Shown here one piece after another: positions 53,467-60,862 of a DNA stretch of 64,000 nt. The notes below the pieces were generated by a model. That model was not told the origin of the DNA. It did not search any database and saw nothing but the letters and a program-made list of their open reading frames with translations. The position numbers were made by a program, and so were the translations under genes. Positions within the stretch are counted from its first letter, which is position 1. Each line of letters starts with the position of its first letter. Location of the stretch: contig NZ_CP092497.1 in assembly GCF_022479115.1 (NCBI RefSeq), positions 62,001-126,000 of the forward strand, written 5' to 3'. This stretch comes from Amycolatopsis sp. EV170708-02-1 (GTDB taxonomy: Bacteria > Actinomycetota > Actinomycetes > Mycobacteriales > Pseudonocardiaceae).

Positions 53467-55198
53467 GCCGGCACTCCAGTCTGGGTCGCGACGAGTTCGG
53501 CGTAAAGGCCCTTGCGTGCCAACAGATCCGGGTGGCTGCCGAATTCGGCCACCCGGCCGGAGTCCATCACCACGATCCGGTCGGCGTCGCGCACCGTGGA
53601 CAGCCGGTGGGCGATGATGATCGTCGTGCGGCCGCGGGTCAGCTCGCCGAGGGCCTCGGTGATCTCCGCTTCGTTGGCGGCGTCGATACTCGATGTCGGC
53701 TCGTCGAGGATGAGTACGGGAGCGTCTTTCAGCAGGGCGCGGGCGATCGCGATGCGCTGGCGCTCGCCACCGGACAGTTTCAGGCCGCGTTCGCCGACGA
53801 TCGTGTCGAAACCCTGAGGCAGGCGGTCGATGAAATCGGCCGCCTGAGCCGCCGTCACCGCACGCCGGATCTCCTCGTCGGTGGCGTCCGGTTTGGCGAG
53901 CAGCAGGTTCTCCCGGATCGTGCCGTGGAACAGGTAGGTGTCCTGCGCCACGACGCCGATCAAGGATCGCAGGTGCGCCAACGGGAATTCGGAGATGTCG
54001 CGACCATCGACGCGGATGGAGCCCGCGTCGACGTCGAAGTACCGCATCATCAGTCCGAGCACGGTGCTCTTGCCCGCTCCGGACCGGCCGACGATGGCCA
54101 CCCGCTCCCCCGGTGCGACGGTCAGGCTGAACCCGTCGAGAGCCGGAGCACGCCGGGTCGGGTAGCAGAACCGGAGATCGGTGAACTCCAGGCCCGGAGG
54201 GTTCTGCCGCAGCGCCGGGGCCGTGGTCGCGGTGTCCCGCGCGTCCGGTTCCAGGCGCAGCACGTCGGCGACCGCGCGTCCGGCCGGGATGGCGTGGTAC
54301 GCCGAGTGATACGCCGCCTCCAGCTCGGTCATGGGCCGGAAGGTCTCGCGGGTCAGCATCAGGATGGTGAACAGCCCGGCGATGCTCACCGCGCCGGTGG
54401 CCGCGTGCCAGGCACCCAGGCCCACGGCGGCGGTCGTGCCGATCGGCACCATCAGGGCGCCGATGCTCGATGTCCCGCACCAGGCGATCATCAGCCGGAT
54501 GGAGTCCCGGCAGAACGCCTCGCCCCGCTCGACGATCTCGCGGCCGCGCCGTCCGCTGGCGTTGAACGCCTTGAGTGTCCCCATTCCCTGCACCGCGTCC
54601 AGGCTCTCGGAGTACATGCCGCGGTAGGACACCATCCAGCGCCCGCCACGTTCCCTGATCGCCTGTTCCCGAACAACTTGGACAGTGGCGCCAGCAAGGC
54701 GCACGCGAGCACGACCAGGCCCACCAACGGATCGACCGCGATCACGTACACCGAAGCCAGGCAGGACCCCAGCACCGACGCCACCACGGACGGCACGAAC
54801 CGGCCCACCAGCGGGTCGAGCAGCTCCACCGAGTCCACCAGCGTCGACTGAAGATCCCCGGTGCGCATCCGCTGCGCCTGGCCGGGCCCGATCTCCATCA
54901 GCTTGAGAGTCAGCCCTTCGCGCACCGCCTCCTTCACCCGCGCCGACACCCGGGGCGCCCACCAGTCCCGGACGACGATCAAGCCGATACGCGCCAGCTG
55001 CAGCACACCGATGACAGCCAAAGACGCCAGCAGACCACCGATGTCACCGGAGGAGAAGGCCTTGAACAGCAGATCCGCGATCATCAGGCCCTGGCCGACA
55101 TACGTCGCCGTGATCAGCAGCATCAGGCCGACAAGACCGGCTATCTCCACCCAAGCCCGCGGACGCAAGCCCAGGAACAACTTGATCGTCGACCACAC
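53463..55198 (-). pseudogene. exporter-type ABC half-transporter, split by a one-base frameshift
   Basis: The first frame from GTG 55198 (RBS GGAGG) encodes the first four membrane helices to about residue 177 (LLAPLSKLFGNR) and then nonsense. The other frame gives the rest from QAIRERGGRWMVSYRGMYSE on, with Walker A GRSGAGKST, signature LSGGERQRIAIARAL and Walker B VLILDEPTSSID, to a stop at 53463. Adding one C to CCC at 54668-54670 joins them into a ~578-residue half-transporter, partner of the His-tailed one downstream. Recorded as broken because of the shift; sequence error is likelier. A Zur-like box lies 119 bp upstream. Confidence 0.82.
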
Positions 55199-55316
55199 GG
55201 CCGCACCTCCACAGAAAGATTCGTTCGCTTGCGGACGGGCGATCCCGCCGGAACGGGACGGCGGCCGCCCGGCCGACGGGATCGATCTCGCCGGACTCAC
55301 CGACGCAACTCTACAA

Positions 55317-55331
55317 TGAAAACCGTTATCA
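55317..55331. promoter_or_regulatory. candidate Zur box
   Basis: TGAAAACCGTTATCA is a 7-1-7 inverted repeat (TGAAAAC / TGATAAC) upstream of the ABC half-transporter pair. It closely fits actinobacterial Zur sites. Confidence 0.75.
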
Positions 55332-55396
55332 ATATCAGTCAGGTGGCCCGGGTTTCCCGGGCGCATCCAAGGAGCGGCGCACCTGCACTACGTTAT

Positions 55397-55411
55397 TGAT
55401 AATGATAATCA
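55397..55411. promoter_or_regulatory. second candidate Zur/Fur box
   Basis: TGATAATGATAATCA is a 7-1-7 inverted repeat 66 bp beyond the first box, in an A/T-rich patch unusual for this DNA. It could strengthen repression of the half-transporter operon. No intact gene lies to its right on the plus strand. Confidence 0.7.
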
Positions 55412-55876
55412 TGTCAAGGTAGACTACGCGACGGCTCGCGGACCACACTTCCCGGCACCCGCGACGACCGGGCGCGTGACCGAAGAGAGTCCTCGTGGGC
55501 GGCATGCGCGGAGGCCTCTGTGAAGCCGACGCCGGTGTCGGTCCGGCGAGGACCTACCCGGCCAGTTGACCGGGCTGCGTCGTTCGAGGAAGACGATGTC
55601 GTGGCAGTGAGCGATGCGCCCGGGGATGCCGACGGTGCGGCAGCAGGCGTGGTTGTCGAGCCCTTCGCCGCATACCGGCGGACCGCCTCCACTCACGTCG
55701 GCCACATCATGCCCAAGCCGACCTCACCGACCGGACTCGGATCGCCACCGACGCGCCTGGCCTACCGCGCATCCGAACCAGGCGGGTTCCCGCGGGCAGG
55801 CGAATACCGAAAGCTCCTTACGTCGCATCGGACTCGACGAAAGGAGCCTTCAGCCCACCGCGACCCCACCCACTGG
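55412..55876. other. 465-bp region without a recognisable gene
   Basis: On the minus strand a 93-codon frame (55424-55705) has gene-like G/C third positions (for example CCRTVGIPGRIAHCHDIVFL) but no recognised family or ribosome-binding site; it may be a gene remnant. A palindromic repeat lies at 55807-55855. Confidence 0.4.
55807..55855. repeat. palindromic intergenic repeat, GCTCCTT/AAGGAGC type (copy 2)
   Basis: It matches the element at 20061-20108 through both arms, the loop and the trailing TTCAGCCCACCGC, but its left arm has diverged slightly. This is the second member of this dispersed family in the window. Confidence 0.7.
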
Positions 55877-55999
55877 TCAGGACCGCTTCCACTCCTGCTG
55901 TTCCCACGCCGGGTCCAGCGGGGTATGAGCAAGGTGATTGGCGTACTTGGACAACGTCTTCATGCCCACGCCGAGGATCCACTCCAGCACGTTGCGCAT
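55877..55999 (-). CDS. possible 40-residue protein
   Basis: A 40-codon frame begins MRNVLEWILGVGMKTLSKYA and ends PAWEQQEWKRS. It has an ATG, an AAGG element 8 bp upstream, G/C-biased third positions and an amphipathic N-terminal helix followed by an acidic/aromatic end. No family is recognised. It lies between the repeat and the IclR gene, in the same direction as IclR. Confidence 0.4.
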   Translation of the reverse strand: MRNVLEWILGVGMKTLSKYANHLAHTPLDPAWEQQEWKRS

Positions 56000-56197
56000 G
56001 CGCGACCTTGCGGACACTCACGTTCCCGCGCGCGCTCGTTCAAGCCGATCACGACACATTCGTTGCCTTGCAAGACATCCACGAACAGACTGCGCACCAC
56101 GGAACCTTCACCGACGTCGCCACGGCCGTCCGCTATCGCTCCCCGAAAAGGAGCCCGCCGAGGCGCGACGTTCGCCCCGGCGAAGGCACGCGGCGGA

Positions 56198-56947
56198 TCA
56201 CAGGGCCGTGCCGAGCCCCCGGGTGATCCGATATGCCGCCTCCGCGACGGCGCGGCCGTGGTCGTCGAACACCGCCTCGGTCATCCGCACGGTGGGGCCG
56301 GACACGGACACGGCGCCGATCGGGCGGCCGTCCGCGTCCAGGATCGCCGCGCCGACAGCGACGATGCCGTCGCTGAGGCCTTCCTGGTTGAGCGACCAGC
56401 CACGGGCCCGGATTTCCGCCAGCCGGGTACGCAGCGCATCCGGATCGACGATGGTGCGCCGGGTACGTTCCTCCAGCGCGCCACCTTCGAGGTAGGCGTC
56501 GACTTCGAGATCGGTGCACGCCGCCAGATACGCCTGCCCGGTGGCGGAGGCGTTGAGCGGGATGCGGTAGCCCAGCGGCAGGAACGCGCGCAAGGAATGC
56601 GCGGTGTCGAGCCGTTCGAGAAGCACCAGTTCCCGGCCGTCGGCAGCGGCCAGGTGGATGGTCTCCCCGGTGCCGAGCTGAAGCTCGTGCAGGATCGGCA
56701 GCGCGCGTTCCCGCAGCCCCCCGGCGTCACGCGCCTGGTTCCCGACGGCGAACGCCCGATACGTCAGCTGCCAGCGGGCGGCGTCGTCGGTGCGGCACCA
56801 CCCGACCTCCTCGAGCGTCCGCAGAGTCCGCTGCACCGTGCTCTTCGGGAGTCCGACGGTGCGAGCCAGTTCGGACAGGCCGACGGGCTGCGACTCGCCC
56901 ACCGCCTCCAGCACCTTGATCGCCGAGAGAACGCTATTCGTCGTCAT
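56198..56947 (-). CDS. IclR-family transcriptional regulator
   Basis: This is a 249-residue IclR regulator: N-terminal winged helix (GLSELARTVGLPKSTVQRTL) and C-terminal ligand-binding domain (YRIPLNASATGQAYLAACTD; GLSDGIVAVGAAILDADGRP). It is divergent from the malonate genes with a candidate operator in the 115-bp gap, so it very probably controls them. GntR-type MatR does this job in rhizobia, so an IclR regulator here is a replacement. Confidence 0.92.
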   Translation of the reverse strand: MTTNSVLSAIKVLEAVGESQPVGLSELARTVGLPKSTVQRTLRTLEEVGWCRTDDAARWQLTYRAFAVGNQARDAGGLRERALPILHELQLGTGETIHLAAADGRELVLLERLDTAHSLRAFLPLGYRIPLNASATGQAYLAACTDLEVDAYLEGGALEERTRRTIVDPDALRTRLAEIRARGWSLNQEGLSDGIVAVGAAILDADGRPIGAVSVSGPTVRMTEAVFDDHGRAVAEAAYRITRGLGTAL

Positions 56948-57006
56948 CCGCTTGACCCTCCTCGCGTGTCCGTCTTACGGTAGCCGCCAGCGGTCCACAT
57001 GGCGCA

Positions 57007-57025
57007 CCATTGTGCCACACAGTGG
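57007..57025. promoter_or_regulatory. candidate IclR operator
   Basis: An imperfect palindrome, CCATTGTG-CCA-CACAGTGG (14 of 19 positions symmetric), lies between the divergent iclR and malonate-carrier genes. Confidence 0.5.
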
Positions 57026-57062
57026 ACCGATCGGGCGGCGGTACACCAACGGAGGTGCGCAC

Positions 57063-58325
57063 ATGACCGTGCAGATCGTGGCGTTGACGATATTCGCGGC
57101 CGTGTTCGTGATCGCCGAGATCCGCCGCACGCATATCGGTATCGCGATGTTCGCCGCCGCCGCGGCGATGGGGCTGCTCGCGGGTGTGCCGCTCGACGAC
57201 ATCGTCAGCGGCTATCCCATCGACATCCTGATCCTGCTGGTCGGGGTGACGTTCTTCTTCGGGATCGCCAAGTCCAACGGCACGATCGAACGACTCGTCG
57301 ACCGGGCACTGGTCTTCGTCCGGGGCCGGACCGGAGCGCTGCCCGTGGCCTTCTTCGTCCTCACCGGGCTGATCTCGGCGATGGGTTCCCCGCTCGGCGG
57401 CCTGGTGATGGCCCCGATCGGCATGTCGGTGGCACACCGGCGCGGGATCGACCCGATGTTGATGGCGCTCGCGATCGGCACGGGGTTGTCGGCCGGCGGG
57501 TTCGCTCCGACCTCCCTGTTCGGCATCGTCACCTGGGGCACCGCCGATTCGGCCGGTATCGAACTCGACCCGCTCGTCCTGTTCGCCGTCGCGATCGGCG
57601 TGAACCTGCTGCTACTCGCGGCGGCCTACCTGATGTTCGGCTCCCGAGGCGACCGGCGGACCCTGCCCTCGGACGACGACGTGGCCGACCCGGCCGGGAT
57701 CCCGCCGCTGCGGGCGATCCACGTCATCACCGCCTTCGCCGTGCTGGGCCTGCTCGCCGTGGTCGTCGTGCTCGCGCTGCGGGACAGCCGGCCCGATGTC
57801 GGCGTACTCGCCTTCGGGTTCGGCGCGGTCCTCGCGCTGATCGACCCGGAGAGCGGCCGGACCGCGCTCAAGGAGATCGACTGGTCGACCGTGCTGCTGG
57901 TGGGCGGAATCATCACCTACGTCGGTGTCCTGCAGAAGATCGGCGCCATCGACCTCCTCGGCGACCTCGCCTCCGGCCCGAGCGCGCCGATCTTCGCCGC
58001 ACTCGTGATCTGCGCGGTCAGCGGCCTGGTGTCGGCCTTCGCCTCCACGACCGGCATCCTCGCCGCCCTGGTCCCGCTCGCCATCCCCCTGGTGCAGCAC
58101 GGGGATCTGCCGGGCTGGGCGCTGATCTGCGCACTGGCCCTCTGTTCCTCCATTGTGGACATTTCCCCCTTCTCGACGGTGGGTGCGGCGCTGGTCGCGA
58201 CCACCGTCGATCCCGAAGCGCGGCCCCGCGTGACCGCGTTGCTGACCAGGTACGGCCTCACCATGGTCGTGCTCGGGCCGGTCGTCCTGGTCGGCGTGCT
58301 CGTGTTGCCCGCGATGGCGCTCTGA
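57063..58325 (+). CDS. matC: malonate/dicarboxylate carrier (MatC-like)
   Basis: This is a 420-residue membrane protein of the IT/SLC13 superfamily with about eleven helices. The N-terminal half matches the MatC_N type (LAGVPLDDIVSGYPIDILIL, LISAMGSPLGGLVMAPIGMS), with the substrate loop GTGLSAGGFAPTSLFGIVTW. It should import malonate or a similar dicarboxylate. A GGAGG ribosome-binding site precedes the ATG. The malonyl-CoA synthetase gene follows 30 bp later, which strongly supports malonate as the substrate. Confidence 0.88.
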   Translation: MTVQIVALTIFAAVFVIAEIRRTHIGIAMFAAAAAMGLLAGVPLDDIVSGYPIDILILLVGVTFFFGIAKSNGTIERLVDRALVFVRGRTGALPVAFFVLTGLISAMGSPLGGLVMAPIGMSVAHRRGIDPMLMALAIGTGLSAGGFAPTSLFGIVTWGTADSAGIELDPLVLFAVAIGVNLLLLAAAYLMFGSRGDRRTLPSDDDVADPAGIPPLRAIHVITAFAVLGLLAVVVVLALRDSRPDVGVLAFGFGAVLALIDPESGRTALKEIDWSTVLLVGGIITYVGVLQKIGAIDLLGDLASGPSAPIFAALVICAVSGLVSAFASTTGILAALVPLAIPLVQHGDLPGWALICALALCSSIVDISPFSTVGAALVATTVDPEARPRVTALLTRYGLTMVVLGPVVLVGVLVLPAMAL

Positions 58326-58355
58326 TCACCCCAAGAAAAGAAGCCGGAGATCCCG

Positions 58356-59744
58356 TTGTTACTCACCTCGCTTGGTTCAGGACAAGACCTCGAGCGCGCC
58401 GTCGTCGTCGGAGACGAAGTGCTGTCGAGGTCCGGGCTGGCCGATCGGGCCTGCCGGTTCGCGGCCGCGATCCCCGACGCCGGGCCGATCGCGGTCCTGG
58501 CGACGCCGACGATGGACACGGTCGTCGCCGTGACCGGCTGCCTGCTCGCCGGCGTACCGGTGGTGCCGGTCCCCCCGGACTCCGGTCCCGCCGAGCTGTC
58601 GCACATGATCCGCGACTCGGGTGCGACGGCCTGGTCCGGCGACCTCCCGCCGTGTGTCGATCTGCCGACGATCACTCCCGGCCGGACCGCGATAGCGCCG
58701 CGAGCCGTCGATCCGGAGCGAACGGCGATGCTCGTCTACACCTCCGGGACGACAGGTGCGCCGAAAGGCGTGCAGCTGTCCGGCGCCGCGATCGCCGCCG
58801 GCTTGGACGGCCTGTTCACCGCCTGGGACTGGACTCCGGACGACACCGTCGTACACGGTCTGCCGCTGTTCCACGTCCATGGCCTCGTGCTGGGGGTGCT
58901 CGGCTCGCTGCGGCGAGGATCCCGTGTCGTGCACACGGTGGCGCCGCGCCCGGATCGGTACGCGGCCACCGACGGCACCATGTACTTCGGCGTCCCGACC
59001 GTGTGGAACCGGATAGCGCAGGACCCTCGGTCGGCTCATGCCCTGCGCAAGGCCCGGCTGCTGGTGTCCGGGAGCGCGCCCTTGCCGTCCCCCTTGTTCG
59101 AAGCCATCGCGGAATTGACCGGGCAGTCGCCGGTCGAGCGTTACGGCATGTCCGAAACCATGATCACGGTGAGCGCGCAGGCGTCGGGCGAACGGCGCGC
59201 CGGCTGGGTCGGCCTACCGATTCCCGGTGCCGAAACGCGGTTGATGTCACCCTCGGAGGACGACGCGGGCCCGGTCCCGGACGACGGCCGAACCGTCGGC
59301 GCGCTCCAGGTCCGCGGCCCGATGCTGTTCAGCGGCTACCTCGGCCGACCGGACGCCACCGCGGAAGCCTGGACCGAGGACGGCTGGTTCCGCACCGGCG
59401 ACCTGGCCGTCCGCGATCCCGGCGGCTTCCACCGGATCGTCGGACGCGAGTCCACCGACCTGATCAAGTCGGGCGGCTATCGCATCGGGGCGGGCGAGAT
59501 CGAGGCGGCGCTGATGGACCATCCCTCGGTCGTCGATGTCGCGGTGGTCGGAGTCCCGGACCCCGACCTCGGCCAGAAGATCATCGCGTTCGTGATCAGT
59601 CCCGATCGTGACGGCCAAGTTCTCATCGATCACGTCGCCCAACGCCTGTCCCGGCACAAGCGGCCCCGCGAGGTCGTGTTCCTCGACGAGCTGCCGCGCA
59701 ACCAGATGGGCAAAGTCGTCAAACAGCGGCTGAGGCCGCGATAG
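58356..59744 (+). CDS. matB: malonyl-CoA synthetase (MatB-like acyl-CoA ligase)
   Basis: This is a 462-residue ANL-superfamily ligase. It has the AMP-binding P-loop YTSGTTGAPKG, the A5 motif ERYGMSET, the A8 hinge IVGRESTDLIKSGGYRIGAG and the C-terminal catalytic lysine in NQMGKVVKQ. The short length and RYGMSET/GRESTDLIKSGGYRIGAGEIE pattern are those of MatB, which makes malonyl-CoA (or methylmalonyl-CoA) from the free acid, CoA and ATP. Start is TTG 58356 with GGAG upstream. With the carrier it forms a malonate-scavenging operon that could feed polyketide and fatty-acid synthesis. Confidence 0.9.
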   Translation: MLLTSLGSGQDLERAVVVGDEVLSRSGLADRACRFAAAIPDAGPIAVLATPTMDTVVAVTGCLLAGVPVVPVPPDSGPAELSHMIRDSGATAWSGDLPPCVDLPTITPGRTAIAPRAVDPERTAMLVYTSGTTGAPKGVQLSGAAIAAGLDGLFTAWDWTPDDTVVHGLPLFHVHGLVLGVLGSLRRGSRVVHTVAPRPDRYAATDGTMYFGVPTVWNRIAQDPRSAHALRKARLLVSGSAPLPSPLFEAIAELTGQSPVERYGMSETMITVSAQASGERRAGWVGLPIPGAETRLMSPSEDDAGPVPDDGRTVGALQVRGPMLFSGYLGRPDATAEAWTEDGWFRTGDLAVRDPGGFHRIVGRESTDLIKSGGYRIGAGEIEAALMDHPSVVDVAVVGVPDPDLGQKIIAFVISPDRDGQVLIDHVAQRLSRHKRPREVVFLDELPRNQMGKVVKQRLRPR

Positions 59745-60189
59745 CCCGATGCGGAACGCGGTCGGCCGGTGATGACTTCAGGGCGGCACCCGCCGAACTC
59801 GCGGCTCGACAGGCGCGCTCGAAATTGAGGAAATCAGGGCAGCCCGCCATCTCGACGCCGTAGGCGATGAGATGGCGGGCTGCCCTGACGGACTACATCG
59901 CTCAGGGAAGGCGGTGTCATGTCAGAGGCCGTCACGCTGGTCGATGCGTTCGCGGATGCCCACGGGGCGGTAAGCCCGGCTTGTCGGAGACATGGCACTT
60001 GACATGGCAATTCCAATCAAGGAAATCGTAGATGATCAGCTGAACTTTTCCCTTAATCGTCACTGCCAGGCATGCCCGCGCCTTGAATCGCAGGCGCCTC
60101 GAGTTCGAGGTGTTTACGTGCCACTACGACGAACATATCGGCCAATGGCGGTTCAGGGGTGACGGGCTCGCGCGCGATGATCGCGTGTA
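59745..60189. other. 445-bp gap at the edge of a mobile-element remnant
   Basis: The left part holds a large hairpin (59834-59888). Two short frames follow: 27 codons at 59919-60002 (MSEAVTLVDAFADAHGAVSP, preceded by AGGGAAGG) and 52 codons at 60004-60162 (MAIPIKEIVDDQLNFSLNRH, with two Cys). Neither is recognised and both could be truncated gene ends. The stretch 60004-60060 is A/T-rich relative to the window. Confidence 0.5.
59834..59888. terminator. 20-bp perfect hairpin downstream of matB
   Basis: TCAGGGCAGCCCGCCATCTC (59834-59853) pairs perfectly with 59869-59888 around a 15-nt loop. It could end the malonate operon. There is no T-tract, and the perfect arms also suit a recombination or element boundary. 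Confidence 0.65.
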
Positions 60190-60807
60190 ATGTCCCCCGG
60201 CGTGCCCTTGTTGCGCCACAATCCCGAACGAGCCGGCTCTACCCGATCGGCCAACACCGCCGCGCCGCCTGACCGGAGTGCTCTCGCGGTTCCGCCAGGA
60301 GCTCGCGACATCACGCTTGCAGCACCGAAGTCGGTATCCGTGCCGGCGTCATTCCTCTCCCCGGAGGACGAGCGACTGAACGCCGTCTTCACCGGCCACG
60401 AGTCAGCGGTACTCGACGTTCTTTCCTGGCTCGACGAAAATGCGGCATTCGCACACAGCGGGACGGATACATTCGGCTGCCGGGGGCTGAACACCATGGT
60501 GGTCCTGCACACCAGCAGCGCCCGCCGGCACCCGCACATCCACTCCCACGTCCTGGTCGATCCCACCGTCACGGGCATGGACGGTCGCCCATACCCGGTG
60601 GACTGGGACGTGTTCGAGCAGGCGCTCATTGCCGCGGCTCCGCTGTACAGAGCCTCACTGCGACACAATCTCGTCCAATCACTCGGCGTGACTTGGACTC
60701 GCGACCACCACGGGAGCGAGTGGCAGATCGCCGGCGTTCCCGAGGCACTGCTGTTTCAATGGCCGGACACAACCTGCGACTTCCCGTCATTTCACGAAGT
60801 CCGGTAA
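60190..60807 (+). pseudogene. MobF/TrwC-type relaxase fragment
   Basis: This is a 205-residue frame whose middle matches the core of MobF relaxases. PGARDITLAAPKSVSV is the signature after the catalytic tyrosines, WLDENAAFAHSGTDTFGCRG follows, and HTSSARRHPHIHSHVLVDP carries the metal-binding histidine triad. The N-terminal nicking tyrosines and the whole C-terminal helicase part of a normal relaxase are absent. It is therefore a remnant of a conjugative plasmid or integrative element, or a domain reused for another purpose. Its codon use is less G/C-biased than that of the genes to the left. Confidence 0.7.
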
Positions 60808-60862
60808 TTCACCCACGCTGAGTGGGCCGCTCCAGCCGAGGCCGGGATCATGTGGGGGTAAC

